Part shown: in pieces, positions 1-9,524 of the stretch
How positions within the stretch are numbered: position 1 is the stretch's first letter
Layout: each line of letters begins with the position of its first letter
Assembly: GCA_003216275.1 (NCBI GenBank)
Contig: QCJC01000013.1
Span: forward strand, 1 to 42,315
Reading direction: 5' to 3'
Length of the DNA stretch: 42,315 nucleotides
Origin: Prochlorococcus sp. AG-402-P18
Lineage (GTDB): Bacteria > Cyanobacteriota > Cyanobacteriia > PCC-6307 > Cyanobiaceae
The notes under the pieces: generated by a model
The model's input: the letters and a program-made list of their open reading frames with translations, nothing else
What the model was told of the DNA's origin: nothing
The model's database searches: none
Position numbers and translations under genes: made by a program

Positions 1-59
1 TAGTTAGTTGGTTTATTTTTTAGTAAATATTGATTAGCATCTTGTAGATAGGTTTATTT

Positions 60-1160
60 ATGGGAAGCAATTTCGGAAAACTTTTTAGTATCAGCACCTT
101 TGGCGAATCTCATGGAGGTGGTGTTGGTGTAGTTATTGATGGATGCCCACCAAGGTTGGAGCTTGATATTAATGAAATACAAAATGATCTAAATCGACGA
201 AGGCCAGGTCAAAGCAAGATCACTACTCCAAGGAACGAGAGTGATGAAATTGAAATTCTTAGTGGGCTTTTAGGTAATAAGACATTAGGTACACCAATTG
301 CAATGCTCGTAAGAAATAAAGATCATCGACCAAATGATTATTCTGAAATTAAAAAGACTTTTAGACCCTCTCACGCTGATGCCACTTATCAAAAAAAATA
401 CGGAATTCAGGCTTTAAGCGGCGGAGGGCGAGCCTCAGCTCGAGAGACTATAGGTAGAGTTGCAGCTGGTTCTATAGCAAAGCAACTTCTCACTCAATCT
501 GCTAATACGGAAATACTCGCTTGGGTAAAGAGAATTCATGATATTGAAGCAGATATAAAAACCAATGAAGTTAATTTTGATGATATTGAGAAAAATATTG
601 TTCGATGTCCAGATCAAAAAGCTGCAGATTTAATGATTGAGCGTGTTGAGACTTTTGGGAAGGAGGGAGATTCATGCGGTGGAGTTATAGAGTGCGTTGT
701 TCGCAATCCTCCTGTAGGTCTTGGGATGCCTGTTTTTGACAAATTAGAAGCTGATTTAGCAAAGGCATTAATGTCTTTGCCAGCCACAAAAGGTTTTGAG
801 GTAGGTTCAGGTTTTGGAGGTACTTATTTGAAAGGTAGCGAACATAATGATCCTTTTTTGCCTTCTAATTCTGAGAAATTAAAAACTGCTACCAATAATT
901 CAGGAGGAATACAAGGAGGTATTTCTAATGGTGAGGATATTGTTCTTAGAGTTGGATTTAAGCCAACGGCAACAATTAGGAAAAGTCAAAAAACTATTGA
1001 TGAAGATGGTAATGCCACAACTCTTGAGGCAACTGGAAGACATGATCCATGTGTTTTACCAAGAGCAGTCCCAATGGTTGAAGCCATGGTAGCTCTTGTT
1101 TTAGCTGATCATTTGCTAAGGCAAAAAGCTCAATGTAGTGACTATGATCTAGAGTATTAA
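60..1160 (+). CDS. aroC: Chorismate synthase
   Basis: This enzyme converts 5-enolpyruvylshikimate-3-phosphate to chorismate, the last shikimate-pathway step before aromatic amino acids, folate and quinones. It is cytoplasmic and needs reduced FMN. The 366-residue length is normal for the short bacterial form. Family signatures are in order: GESHG at residues 15-19, the RRRPG segment at 46-50, the [11 protein letters not shown] block near 121-131, and a [15 protein letters not shown] block near the C-terminus. The ATG at 60 gives the expected N-terminus MGSNFGKLF. The gene stands alone on the plus strand and converges with the aldolase-like gene only 8 bases downstream, with no obvious terminator between them. 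Identification is secure. Confidence 0.97.
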   Translation: MGSNFGKLFSISTFGESHGGGVGVVIDGCPPRLELDINEIQNDLNRRRPGQSKITTPRNESDEIEILSGLLGNKTLGTPIAMLVRNKDHRPNDYSEIKKTFRPSHADATYQKKYGIQALSGGGRASARETIGRVAAGSIAKQLLTQSANTEILAWVKRIHDIEADIKTNEVNFDDIEKNIVRCPDQKAADLMIERVETFGKEGDSCGGVIECVVRNPPVGLGMPVFDKLEADLAKALMSLPATKGFEVGSGFGGTYLKGSEHNDPFLPSNSEKLKTATNNSGGIQGGISNGEDIVLRVGFKPTATIRKSQKTIDEDGNATTLEATGRHDPCVLPRAVPMVEAMVALVLADHLLRQKAQCSDYDLEY

Positions 1161-1168
1161 TTCCTAAA

Positions 1169-1849
1169 TTAAGACTTTATATTAATAATATTTGCATATT
1201 GTGGAATTATTTTTCTATAACTTTTTAACCATATTTTCAGATTTTTATCAATTTTTTGATGTGCTAATTCTCTTCCAATTGTGACTGCTTTATATCCATT
1301 CTCGAGGTATCTTTTTATGTCTTCACTTTTTATCCCACCAGCACCAATGAAAAAAATATTTCTTTCTTTGAACTCTTTGTTTGTATGAAGAAAATCCATT
1401 CCTAACTTTGATGCTGGGAATACCTTTATTATTTTATATCCTATTTTGATTGCCTCTTTTAAATTTTTTTTATTTGATATTCCTGGAATAAGCAACTGAT
1501 TATTTTTGATTGCTTTGATATGAAGCTCTTTGTTATAAAAAGGACTCATTGAATAATTTAAATCTAATGGAATAATTGAATCTAAAGCACTGATTGAATT
1601 GATAGAAGCAGCTCCAATATTGATGCTCGGAAAATTATTCTTAATCTCAGCAATTAAATTAATCCACTCTTTATTTGAATCCCAACCGATCTCAATGTGC
1701 TTAATTCCGTTATTTGAAAGATCTTTAATCTTTGTCAATAACTTATCTCTTTGATATGTGAATTGAAAAAAGTCTTTTTCGATTCTAATTACAACAATTA
1801 AAGGCTGTATTTCAAGAGATGTTATTAAATTCTTTTGTTTTTCTCTCAA
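1169..1849 (-). CDS. eda: KDPG/KHG aldolase-like protein (Eda family)
   Basis: This is a class I aldolase of the Eda family (2-keto-3-deoxy-6-phosphogluconate / 4-hydroxy-2-oxoglutarate aldolase), a small TIM barrel of 226 residues. The Schiff-base lysine is visible as Lys142 in IKVFPAS, and the catalytic glutamate as Glu53 in HIEIGW. The LRT arginine of enterobacterial Eda, which contacts the pyruvate carboxylate, falls in a D-S stretch here (residues 57-58). The GAGT motif reads GAAS. The only usable start is TTG at 1849, because an in-frame TGA lies just upstream. It begins 17 bases after the ftsH stop on the same strand, so it is probably the last gene of an ftsH-led transcript. Family membership is clear, but true KDPG activity is inferred. 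Confidence 0.75.
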   Translation of the reverse strand: MREKQKNLITSLEIQPLIVVIRIEKDFFQFTYQRDKLLTKIKDLSNNGIKHIEIGWDSNKEWINLIAEIKNNFPSINIGAASINSISALDSIIPLDLNYSMSPFYNKELHIKAIKNNQLLIPGISNKKNLKEAIKIGYKIIKVFPASKLGMDFLHTNKEFKERNIFFIGAGGIKSEDIKRYLENGYKAVTIGRELAHQKIDKNLKIWLKSYRKIIPQYANIINIKS

Positions 1850-1866
1850 GAATTTATATTTTCAAA

Positions 1867-3714
1867 TTATGCATATTCAGCAACTTTTACTTGATGACGA
1901 ATTAGCAGATCTTGGAACTCAGCTGAATCAACTGTCTCAGTTTCCATCAACATTGTGGTTAATTCTTCGAGTACTTGGCGGTTATCATTTAAAGCTTTTT
2001 TAGCCCTTTCGTATGCCATATCAACAAGAACTGAGACTTCTGAATCAATAGTGGCAGCCGTATCTTCTGAAAAATCTCTTTCCGAAGCAATATCTCGACC
2101 AAGGAACATTCCCCCTTGGGATCGACCTAGAGCGACCGGACCTAATTTGTCGCTCATGCCAAATTTAGTGACCATTTGTCTTGCAACTGAAGCTACTTGT
2201 TTTAGATCGTTTGATGCTCCTGTAGTCACCTCATCTTCACCATAAATGATTTCCTCAGCCACTCTTCCTCCTAAAGCAACAGCCATTTGATTTTGAAGGT
2301 AAGACCTTGAATAAAGGCCAGATTCCATTCTTTCTTCACTAGGAGTGAAAAAGGTCAAACCACCAGCCTGACCTCTCGGAATAATTGAGATCTTTTGAAC
2401 TGGATCATAATCAGGCATTACAGCTCCAACTACTGCATGACCCGCTTCATGATAGGCGACTAGTTTTTTGCGTTTTTCACTTATTACTCGGTCTTTTTTC
2501 TCGGGACCTACCATTACTCTTTCTATAGCATCTCCTATCTCATCATTACTGACTTCAGTCAACTCTCTTCTAGCAGCTAAAATCGCAGCCTCGTTTAATA
2601 AATTGGCTAAATCCGCGCCAGTAAATCCTGGCGTTCTTCTTGCTACCTGATCTAGATCAACGCCGTTTGCAAGGGTCTTATCTCTAGCATGTACTTTGAG
2701 TATCTGCAATCTGCCTGAATAATCTGGTCTATCAACAGTTACTTGTCTATCAAATCTTCCTGGACGCATCAAAGCCGAATCAAGAACATCTGGTCTATTA
2801 GTTGCTGCAACAATAATGATTCCTGAATTACCTTCAAATCCATCCATTTCGGTTAGTAGTTGGTTAAGAGTTTGCTCTCTTTCATCATTACCTCCTCCAA
2901 GACCTGCCCCTCTCTGACGACCTACAGCATCTATCTCGTCAATAAAAACAATGCATGGGGCGTTCTTTTTGGCTTGCTCGAATAGATCTCTTACTCTACT
3001 TGCTCCAACACCAACAAACATCTCAACAAATTCTGAACCAGATATGGAGAAAAAAGGAACAGAAGCTTCTCCTGCAACTGCTTTTGCTAATAGAGTTTTA
3101 CCTGTTCCAGGTGGTCCAACTAATAAAACCCCTTTTGGGATTTTGGCACCAACTGCAGTAAATCGATCAGGATTTTTTAAAAAATCAACAACTTCAGTTA
3201 ATTCAAGTTTTGCTCCTTCTATACCCGCTACATCTCCAAAAGTAATTTTTGTTTCTGGTTCCATTTGTAATCTTGCTTTGCTTTTGCCAAAACTCATTGC
3301 TGGGTTTCCACCTCCACCAGAGCCAGCTCTTCTGAATAAGAAAAATAATCCACCTAGTAAAAGGATTGGGAAAATTAAGCTGCTGGCAGCTTGTTGAAGT
3401 GGATTTGCTTGAGTGGATGGTTGGACAGCTATGTCGACTTCATTATCAGTTAATAATTGAAGTAATTCCTGATCAGGAGCCAAGTTAACAAGAGCTCTAT
3501 TTCCATCGCTTTCAACAATTTGGGCTGTTCCTTTGTCAGGAGATATGAGTACCCTGCTGACTTGCTTTTCTTGAACAGCTTCAATGAAATCACTATATCT
3601 GAGTGTCCTAGAGGCTTTTGTTGGACTTGGCTTGTCAAAAAAGGCACTTCCAACAAAAATCACAACAACAACAATTAGGACGTAAAGACCTATGTTTCTC
3701 CAGCGTTTGTTCAA
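1867..3714 (-). CDS. ftsH: ATP-dependent zinc metalloprotease FtsH
   Basis: This is a membrane-anchored AAA+ protease that degrades damaged or unassembled membrane proteins. In cyanobacteria the family includes the enzymes that clear photodamaged D1 from photosystem II. Two membrane segments are at about residues 9-25 and 113-127. Walker A GPPGTGKT is at 200-207, Walker B IVFIDE at 255-260, the SRH region at about 306-323, and the zinc-binding HEAGH at 422-426. Length (615) is normal. The start is a TTG at 3714, giving the typical MNKRWRN N-terminus. Cyanobacteria carry several FtsH paralogues, and which one this is (for example the PSII-repair pair) cannot be settled here. Confidence 0.96.
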   Translation of the reverse strand: MNKRWRNIGLYVLIVVVVIFVGSAFFDKPSPTKASRTLRYSDFIEAVQEKQVSRVLISPDKGTAQIVESDGNRALVNLAPDQELLQLLTDNEVDIAVQPSTQANPLQQAASSLIFPILLLGGLFFLFRRAGSGGGGNPAMSFGKSKARLQMEPETKITFGDVAGIEGAKLELTEVVDFLKNPDRFTAVGAKIPKGVLLVGPPGTGKTLLAKAVAGEASVPFFSISGSEFVEMFVGVGASRVRDLFEQAKKNAPCIVFIDEIDAVGRQRGAGLGGGNDEREQTLNQLLTEMDGFEGNSGIIIVAATNRPDVLDSALMRPGRFDRQVTVDRPDYSGRLQILKVHARDKTLANGVDLDQVARRTPGFTGADLANLLNEAAILAARRELTEVSNDEIGDAIERVMVGPEKKDRVISEKRKKLVAYHEAGHAVVGAVMPDYDPVQKISIIPRGQAGGLTFFTPSEERMESGLYSRSYLQNQMAVALGGRVAEEIIYGEDEVTTGASNDLKQVASVARQMVTKFGMSDKLGPVALGRSQGGMFLGRDIASERDFSEDTAATIDSEVSVLVDMAYERAKKALNDNRQVLEELTTMLMETETVDSAEFQDLLIRHQVKVAEYA

Positions 3715-3757
3715 GGTTTTTCTCTCTTTTCTATGAGTTTAATAGTATTAGTACCAA

Positions 3758-4930
3758 CTATGCGGATCGCAATACATCAACGACGCTTTTGAATGCAAAC
3801 CATTCAGGAATTTCTTCTCCGCTTCTCAGCATTTTTCTGAATTGAGTTCCGCTTAATTTTTTTATATGAAGCTTGTTCTCTTTCGCATAATCAGCAGTTA
3901 CATAACCTTCTTCTTCTGTAAATACGAGATTTAATGATGGGACTGTTTGCATTGCTAGCTCATTACAATGCTTGTTTGCAAAATCCTGAGCAGCATATGG
4001 CTCATAAAAATCTTCTCCGCTAATAGATGATTTACATCCAGCCATATCTCTTCCAATGATGAAGTGAGTACATCCGTAATTCCTTCGAATAATCATGTGT
4101 TGTAGAGCTTCTCTTGGCCCAGCCATGTGCATTGAGTAAGGAAGATATGACCATCTAATGTTTGGATTGTTGACTTCAGAAGCTAATTTTTCATAAGTTT
4201 GAAATCTTACTGATCCAGGTATGTCATCTTCTTGTGTCGGACCACAAGTTGGATGAACAAGAACCACTGCATTTTTACTGACATTTTTTGCCTTTAAGGC
4301 TCTTGTAAAAAGCTCATAATGTGCCCTGTGAATAGGATTCCTACATTGGAATGCAACTACATCTTCTCCAGATGGAAGATTCCTTCTAACTTCACTAGGA
4401 GTTTGACAGGTGAAAACCCTTTTAGGTAAATCCAATCCTTTTAAGGATCCTCCAAGATAATATTTCTTCCTTTCCATTGATATCATTCTCACGGCTGGAT
4501 GTTCTAATGAAGTGGTTCCATAGCAATTCATTGCTTCTATGACTTTGTCAGGTTCCCATTTTTCTTCTATTTGAAGAATCGCTAAATATTGCTCTTTGTA
4601 TTTGAGAAGGACTGAATCTCCAGGATTTACATCTTCTCTATCAGTATCCATAACAATAGGAAGTCCAAAAAGTAACCCCGATTTCGTTCGACTTTCTTTT
4701 ACTACTGAGTTGTAATTGTCTTCGTTCATGAACCCCGTCAATGGAGAAAAAGCACCAATTATTAGAAGTTCGATATCACAAGCATTTCTGTCTGAACAAT
4801 CCAATAACTTAAAAGAACTTTTTTTTAATTCTTCTTTTTCTTCATTGGATACCATGAGGTCTACAAGTTTCCCACCATAAGGTTTGATTAAACCTTCTAA
4901 TTTTTTATCAGAACTTTGGTTAACAACCAT
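3758..4930 (-). CDS. sat: Sulfate adenylyltransferase (ATP sulfurylase)
   Basis: This enzyme makes adenosine 5'-phosphosulfate from ATP and sulfate, the first step of assimilatory sulfate reduction. It is the monofunctional Met3/Sat type, without a kinase domain. Counting from the chosen ATG at 4930 it has 390 residues, with the ATP-binding QCRNPIHRAH block at 195-204 and a downstream GRDMAGCKSS segment. The reading frame stays open to a TTG at 5008, but that start sits inside the run of A/T flanking the psbO terminator, so it is rejected. ATG 4975 is a possible intermediate start, while the family N-terminus (LIKPYGGKLVDLMV) fits 4930 better. The strong terminator upstream implies its own promoter, which I could not identify. 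Confidence 0.95.
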   Translation of the reverse strand: MVVNQSSDKKLEGLIKPYGGKLVDLMVSNEEKEELKKSSFKLLDCSDRNACDIELLIIGAFSPLTGFMNEDNYNSVVKESRTKSGLLFGLPIVMDTDREDVNPGDSVLLKYKEQYLAILQIEEKWEPDKVIEAMNCYGTTSLEHPAVRMISMERKKYYLGGSLKGLDLPKRVFTCQTPSEVRRNLPSGEDVVAFQCRNPIHRAHYELFTRALKAKNVSKNAVVLVHPTCGPTQEDDIPGSVRFQTYEKLASEVNNPNIRWSYLPYSMHMAGPREALQHMIIRRNYGCTHFIIGRDMAGCKSSISGEDFYEPYAAQDFANKHCNELAMQTVPSLNLVFTEEEGYVTADYAKENKLHIKKLSGTQFRKMLRSGEEIPEWFAFKSVVDVLRSA

Positions 4931-5009
4931 TTTCGCTTGAAGTAACCGGGGGATTCTCCCAGATAAAGGGCCCATATTAGTGAAATTGTTTTTATTAAAT
5001 TCAGCCAAG

Positions 5010-5050
5010 AAAAAAAGGGGGGGAGTTTTAACTCCCCCCCTTTTTTTTTT
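5010..5050 (-). terminator. psbO rho-independent terminator
   Basis: A G7-A-G-T-T arm (5017-5027) and its exact complement (5030-5040) form an 11-bp inverted repeat around a two-base centre, flanked by A7 on one side and T10 on the other. It lies 27 bases past the psbO stop codon. The A and T flanks make it usable in both directions, but the only gene running into it is psbO. It is by far the strongest terminator in the window. Confidence 0.93.
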
Positions 5051-5076
5051 GTTTGTCGAAGATAATAAATCTTTAA

Positions 5077-5880
5077 TTAACCTTTACGACCATAGAAGAT
5101 ACCTTTGATTTTGATATCAACAGGATCTTTGGATCCAAGGTCATTATCTGAAGGTTGAATGGCAACAAATTGTCCACCAAATTCTTCAGTGTCGGCATCA
5201 ACACTTTCGACAGTAAGTGTTATTTCACCTTTACCGCCAAGATCATCTTTAACATTTTCTCTTGCCAAATCCTCATCATCACCACCAAGGGCAATTAGAG
5301 CTTGAGCATATTCCACACCAGTTGATTTGGCGCGACTTTTTGGATCAAGAAAATCTGCAGATCTGTAGCTTGGAGTGGTTGTTGGACCAGAGAATTCAGC
5401 TCCAGGTTCAATTGCTTTTCCTTTTTTAGATTCAGCAACCATCTCTTTAACAGAGAAAGCAAATGGGAATTCCTCTCCATTTGGAGCTAAAACCGTAATA
5501 AGAGAGAAATCAATACCACCTTTTTCAGTGAACTTCCCTCCAGAAAGATCTCCGTAAACTTCATCAAGGCTTGTGTTAAAGCGAGGACTTATGATTTTTG
5601 CTAGTGCAAAATCAGATTTATTTCGCTTGTTGCCTTGAAGTTTTACTGAAACTTCTGTTGGCTGAAGGCATAAGCTTTTGAATTGGCCATCAGCATTTAT
5701 AGAACCCGATGAACCAGCTGGTAAAACAGTGCAAGCATCAGCTTGGCCAGTATTAACAACGTTGCCAAATCGAGCATTACCTTGTTCGCGGCCTTTTAAA
5801 GCTGCAGATGCGCTTGATGGGAGAGTAGTAAAGGTGAGACAAAAAGCCAGCATCAAAGCCAGCAGAGGACGAAATCGCAT
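5077..5880 (-). CDS. psbO: Photosystem II manganese-stabilizing protein PsbO
   Basis: PsbO is the extrinsic 33-kDa lumenal subunit that stabilises the Mn4CaO5 oxygen-evolving cluster of photosystem II. The first 26 residues are a Sec-type signal peptide (MRFRP n-region, hydrophobic core, ASA just before ALKG) for export to the thylakoid lumen. The two family cysteines that form the disulfide are at residues 50 and 71, around the segment TVLPAGSSGS. The rest is the acidic beta-barrel domain. Length 267 is normal for Prochlorococcus. ATG 5880 is clear. The gene is monocistronic: a dedicated terminator follows and a leader hairpin precedes it (5898-5911). A TTGACA motif on the same strand at 5940-5945 may be a -35 box. 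Confidence 0.97.
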   Translation of the reverse strand: MRFRPLLALMLAFCLTFTTLPSSASAALKGREQGNARFGNVVNTGQADACTVLPAGSSGSINADGQFKSLCLQPTEVSVKLQGNKRNKSDFALAKIISPRFNTSLDEVYGDLSGGKFTEKGGIDFSLITVLAPNGEEFPFAFSVKEMVAESKKGKAIEPGAEFSGPTTTPSYRSADFLDPKSRAKSTGVEYAQALIALGGDDEDLARENVKDDLGGKGEITLTVESVDADTEEFGGQFVAIQPSDNDLGSKDPVDIKIKGIFYGRKG

Positions 5881-5897
5881 GAGAGGGCTAGATGACT

Positions 5898-5911
5898 GCG
5901 GTCGAAACCGC
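5898..5911 (-). repeat. Hairpin in the psbO leader
   Basis: A perfect 5-bp GC-rich inverted repeat (GCGGT and ACCGC) encloses a four-base loop that reads TTCG on the psbO strand. It ends 17 bases ahead of the psbO ATG in an otherwise AT-rich leader, and no Shine-Dalgarno sequence is visible. It may affect mRNA stability or ribosome access, which is inference. Confidence 0.45.
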
Positions 5912-6105
5912 CCAATTAATTCAGTTGGGATATTACAGGTGTCAAATACTTCTTATCACAAGCCTTTTGAAGCTCTATACAACCCGTAGCTTTTGGTCGA
6001 TCCATTAAAAGTCTCTAATTTCACTCGAAACCCTTTATTAGCAATGGATTGAGTGGATTGGGATCTGGTTTTAGAAAAAAAACAAATAAGAAAAATATTT
6101 AAAAT

Positions 6106-7365
6106 TTATGATTTAAACTTTTGAATTTCATCCAAAAGTTGGTGAGATATTGAAAGTTTTGTTGATAAAGGTAATTTTTTAACGATTTTGTTTGGACCAA
6201 GCAAAAAACCACTGTTCAAGTTTTTTTCAAAGCCTTGTCCATCTCTATCAATTGGATTTGCCATTATGAAGTCACATCCTTTTGAAATTCTTTTTCGCTC
6301 ACCTTTATCTTTGATTTCATTATCATCTCCTGTCTCCGCAGCAAATCCTAAGAAAATTTGATTTTTTAATTTCTTTTGACTCAGATTCCTGATTAAATCA
6401 GGTGTCATTTCAATGTCATGAAAAATTGAATTCACAAGTTGATCTTTAGGAATTTTTTTATCACTTGGATTAATTTTTCTGAAATCTGATACTGCAGCAG
6501 CCATTACAATTATTTGAGCTGAGGGTTGAAGATCATCAAGCTTTTCTCCCATTTGAGTGGAATTTTTTACAGGATAATTATTTAGCCCTTCCAGAAGATC
6601 TTCATTAATTTTTAGTGGGCCATGAACTAAGTCAACTTTTGCGCCTCTAAATTTTGCAGCTTGAGCTATTAGAACTCCCATTCGACCACTGCTTCGATTT
6701 GTAAGTTGTCGTGCTTTATCAAGATCCTCAATAGTAGATCCAGCTGAAATAAGTAACCTGATATCTGTTAGATCTGTAGTGAGCAATTTATTTTGCGCAC
6801 GAAAAATAAATACACTTTCAGAGGCCAATTCAATAATATCTAAATTAATCATTTTCCCATCACCATATCTATCGCAAGCTAAAAGGCCTTGAATAGGCTC
6901 TAAGCAAATGATTTGATCTATTTTCTTTACATAAGCCCAATTGCTTTTGACGGCTTGATTTGACCACATTGCTGTGTTCATTGCCGCGACCATAATTATT
7001 TGTGATTCTGTAGCCAAAAGAATGCTTGCTAAAAGCCCATCGGCATTCCCATAGACAAATTTTGATAGAGTTGTTGCGGTCATAGGTGCAACAATAATTA
7101 GATCGGCCCACTCAGATAAATAGATATGCAAGGGCTTGGTTTGAGATTCTTCCCATTGATCTTTATCTTGATAACATTTGCTTCTGCTCAAAGTTGATAA
7201 AGATAATGGGCTTACCAAGTTGGCAGCACTCTTCGTGACTACGCATTTGACTTCTGCTCCCCTTTGAACTAGTCGACTAACCAAAAGAGGGGACTTTACA
7301 GCTGCAATACTTCCTGTGATAGCAACTAATATCTTTTTGCCTAATAAAGAACTTGAATTATCCAT
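6106..7365 (-). CDS. coaBC: Bifunctional phosphopantothenoylcysteine decarboxylase / phosphopantothenate-cysteine ligase
   Basis: This two-domain enzyme of coenzyme A synthesis joins cysteine to 4'-phosphopantothenate (CoaB, C-terminal) and decarboxylates the product (CoaC, N-terminal flavoprotein). The CoaC half shows the AITGSIAAVKS start, the SEWADLIIVAPMTATT block, the AAMNTAMW substrate motif and the flap cysteine in LLACDRYGDGKM. The CoaB half begins near ISAGSTIEDLDKAR, followed by LTNRSSGRMG, and the KKIPK-type motif is seen in DKKIPKDQL. The 419-residue length is usual. ATG 7365 is the start. It stands alone on the minus strand, downstream of a divergent Ycf20-family gene. Confidence 0.95.
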   Translation of the reverse strand: MDNSSSLLGKKILVAITGSIAAVKSPLLVSRLVQRGAEVKCVVTKSAANLVSPLSLSTLSRSKCYQDKDQWEESQTKPLHIYLSEWADLIIVAPMTATTLSKFVYGNADGLLASILLATESQIIMVAAMNTAMWSNQAVKSNWAYVKKIDQIICLEPIQGLLACDRYGDGKMINLDIIELASESVFIFRAQNKLLTTDLTDIRLLISAGSTIEDLDKARQLTNRSSGRMGVLIAQAAKFRGAKVDLVHGPLKINEDLLEGLNNYPVKNSTQMGEKLDDLQPSAQIIVMAAAVSDFRKINPSDKKIPKDQLVNSIFHDIEMTPDLIRNLSQKKLKNQIFLGFAAETGDDNEIKDKGERKRISKGCDFIMANPIDRDGQGFEKNLNSGFLLGPNKIVKKLPLSTKLSISHQLLDEIQKFKS

Positions 7366-7591
7366 AATGATTTATCTTATATCAAATAGAGCTTTTAAAA
7401 AATATTTTTCTTTATCTATGGAAATATTTTTCAGTCGGATAAATATATTTTATGAATACAATTACTTATAAGAATTTGGATAATTTTTGATATTTCCTGA
7501 AATTAATTATTTGCTCTATATGCTCTTCCATTTACTATTACGATGCTCTATGTTTGGATGAATATCGATTGATTTGACTATCTATTTTCCT

Positions 7592-7933
7592 ATGTCTTCA
7601 CGAATGCAGGAAACAGTTTTATATAAATCTTCTTCTGCTCTGCTTGATAGGTTGTCGAATTGGGCTGCCAATCCTTGGAGACGGTATTCTTTACTATTAA
7701 TACTTTTTCTAATCGGTTTTTTGATTGGTAGTTCTTTAGGCATGATTAATGGTGTCTTAGCTTTGATGGATCCAGTTGGAGCATTTTTTACATTGATATT
7801 TTTAGAATTGCTTATTCAAGCTAGATTTATTTTTCTTAGAACAAAAAAACCAATAATACTTATTAGAGTTTTTGATGTGTTTCGAATTGGAATAGCTTAT
7901 GGACTGTTTTCTGAGGCACTAAAACTTTTATAG
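7592..7933 (+). CDS. ycf20: Ycf20-family (DUF565) membrane protein
   Basis: A small membrane protein related to plastid Ycf20, a family linked in algae to non-photochemical quenching. Its biochemical role is not known. The family block NPWRRYSLLLILFLIGFLIGSS is followed by a second hydrophobic stretch (ALMDPVGAFFTLIFLELLIQ) and a basic loop ending RTKKP. ATG 7592 is chosen (113 residues). A TTG six codons upstream would only add a short non-conserved tail. It is transcribed divergently from coaBC and converges with pyrB two bases downstream. The family call rests on remembered pattern, not alignment. Confidence 0.8.
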   Translation: MSSRMQETVLYKSSSALLDRLSNWAANPWRRYSLLLILFLIGFLIGSSLGMINGVLALMDPVGAFFTLIFLELLIQARFIFLRTKKPIILIRVFDVFRIGIAYGLFSEALKLL

Positions 7934-7935
7934 AA

Positions 7936-8958
7936 TTATAAACTCTTTTTGTTTAATCCTAGTAAATATAATAAAGCCATTCTTGTTGGGATCCCATTCT
8001 CAACTTGATTACTTATTAGATTAATAGAATTATCTTCTACTAATTGACTACTTATTTCGATTCCTCGATTAACTGGTCCTGGATGCAGAACCGGAACTTT
8101 TTTACCACACCACTTTAAACTCTGATGAGTTAGGCCATATTTTTGATGATAAGTATCAAGATCCGTTAACATATTTTGTTTCATTCTTTCTTTTTGTAAT
8201 CGAAGTGTCATTACTGCATCAGCATTTCTTAATGCCTTTTCAAGAGATCTTTCGATATAAATAGAGCCTCTTGTTTGAATTGGGTCAACACTTTGACCAG
8301 GAGGTGGACTTAAAACAAAATCACCAAACTCATTAGGGAGAAGGCTTTTCGGTCCGCAAAGTGTTATGTTAGCTCCACAACCTGTTAGAGCCCAAAGATT
8401 CGATCGGGCAACTCGAGAATGAAGAATGTCTCCAACGATTGTTATCTTTTTATTTAACAGATTATCTGGGGATGGATTATCAGGATTGAAATATGCGGCA
8501 AGCGTAAATAAATCCAATAAGCCTTGACTTGGATGACTATGAAATCCATCACCCGCATTCAGAATTGATGTATTAATTTTATTTGAGTCTACGTAATTAG
8601 CTAATTCAGTTGGAACATTAGTTGATTCATGCCTTATTACTAAAATATCAGCTCCCATAGAGATATAGGTGAGGATTGTATCTAATGGTGTTTCACCTTT
8701 GCTTAAAGAACTTGTTGACGCAGAAAAGTTCTGAACATCAGCAGATAACCTTTTTGCTGCAATTTCGAAACTACTTCGAGTTCTTGTACTTGGCTCAAAA
8801 AATAAGTTGGTAATTAAAAGTCCTTGAAGTGCAGGAAGTTTTCTAGAACTTGATTTATGGACGTCTTTAAATCTTTCTGTTAGTTCTAAAACTGTTTTGT
8901 AATCTTCGAAAGAGAAAGTAGATAAATCAAGGATGTGATTATGTTTCCAATTATTCAT
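7936..8958 (-). CDS. pyrB: Aspartate carbamoyltransferase catalytic subunit
   Basis: This enzyme condenses carbamoyl phosphate with aspartate in pyrimidine synthesis. The carbamoyl-phosphate loop STRTR is at residues 57-61, HPSQ at 142-145, and HPGPVNRG at 292-299. Length (340) is slightly longer than the 310 residues of the E. coli catalytic chain, as in other cyanobacteria. Its ATG overlaps the stop codon of mpg in an ATGA arrangement, so the two genes are probably translationally coupled. No regulatory subunit gene (pyrI) is nearby. Confidence 0.96.
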   Translation of the reverse strand: MNNWKHNHILDLSTFSFEDYKTVLELTERFKDVHKSSSRKLPALQGLLITNLFFEPSTRTRSSFEIAAKRLSADVQNFSASTSSLSKGETPLDTILTYISMGADILVIRHESTNVPTELANYVDSNKINTSILNAGDGFHSHPSQGLLDLFTLAAYFNPDNPSPDNLLNKKITIVGDILHSRVARSNLWALTGCGANITLCGPKSLLPNEFGDFVLSPPPGQSVDPIQTRGSIYIERSLEKALRNADAVMTLRLQKERMKQNMLTDLDTYHQKYGLTHQSLKWCGKKVPVLHPGPVNRGIEISSQLVEDNSINLISNQVENGIPTRMALLYLLGLNKKSL

Positions 8959-9524
8959 GATCCTTCATATGAGGATGGGAACCAACATTTATCTGTTGAA
9001 GGAGTCTTATCTCCTTTAACCCTTTTACTAATACTTCTACTACTCTCAAGATACCAACGCCAAGGTATATCTTTAGCTTGAGATATGCCAATTCTTGTTG
9101 TTTGAACAATATTTTCTTTTATTTCGGAATTTACTCCCTCTCTAACCCAAAAACCATTCCTTGGGGATAGTAGTAAATTGTTATGACTTTGATTTAATCC
9201 AAATCTTTTAGCTAGCAATCCCGGTCCAGATGCTATTCGCTCGTTCTCTCCTTTAATTGCGATTGATCTAAGAAGAACCCCATTTGCCCAGTCTTTATCG
9301 CCGGTGACAATATTTATACAATGATATATGCCGTATGAGAGGTATATATAAAAACATCCAGGTTCTCCAAAGAGCGTTTCGTTTCTTTTTGTTCTTGTTG
9401 AGAAACCATGGCACGAAGCTTCTTCTTCTGAATATGCTTCTGTCTCAACTATTACACCAGAGAGAAATTTGTTTTTTGAAATACGTTTAATTAAAAAGCA
9501 GCCAATCAGATCTGGTGCCACCAA
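8955..9524 (-). CDS. mpg: 3-methyladenine DNA glycosylase (AAG/Mpg family)
   Basis: This base-excision enzyme removes alkylated or deaminated purines. The catalytic glutamate is in the VIVETEAY block, followed by [21 protein letters not shown] and the [14 protein letters not shown] region typical of the family. The coordinates use the first canonical start, TTG 9524. However, the reading frame continues upstream with codons for [11 protein letters not shown], which match the conserved family N-terminus just before VAPDLIGC. It stays open to about 9596 with no ATG, GTG or TTG, and a TAA lies at 9597-9599. The real protein therefore probably starts further upstream at a non-standard codon (ATA 9578 is one option), or the start has been lost. 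Its stop overlaps the pyrB start. Confidence 0.9.
   Translation of the reverse strand: MVAPDLIGCFLIKRISKNKFLSGVIVETEAYSEEEASCHGFSTRTKRNETLFGEPGCFYIYLSYGIYHCINIVTGDKDWANGVLLRSIAIKGENERIASGPGLLAKRFGLNQSHNNLLLSPRNGFWVREGVNSEIKENIVQTTRIGISQAKDIPWRWYLESSRSISKRVKGDKTPSTDKCWFPSSYEGS

Noticed and set aside
2951-3397. 148-codon open frame on the plus strand inside ftsH
   Set aside because: It is an antisense shadow of a strongly conserved coding region (the AAA domain), with no ribosome site and no protein-like composition.
5678-5989. Plus-strand open frame across the psbO start and leader
   Set aside because: It is antisense to the psbO signal peptide and has no features of a real gene.
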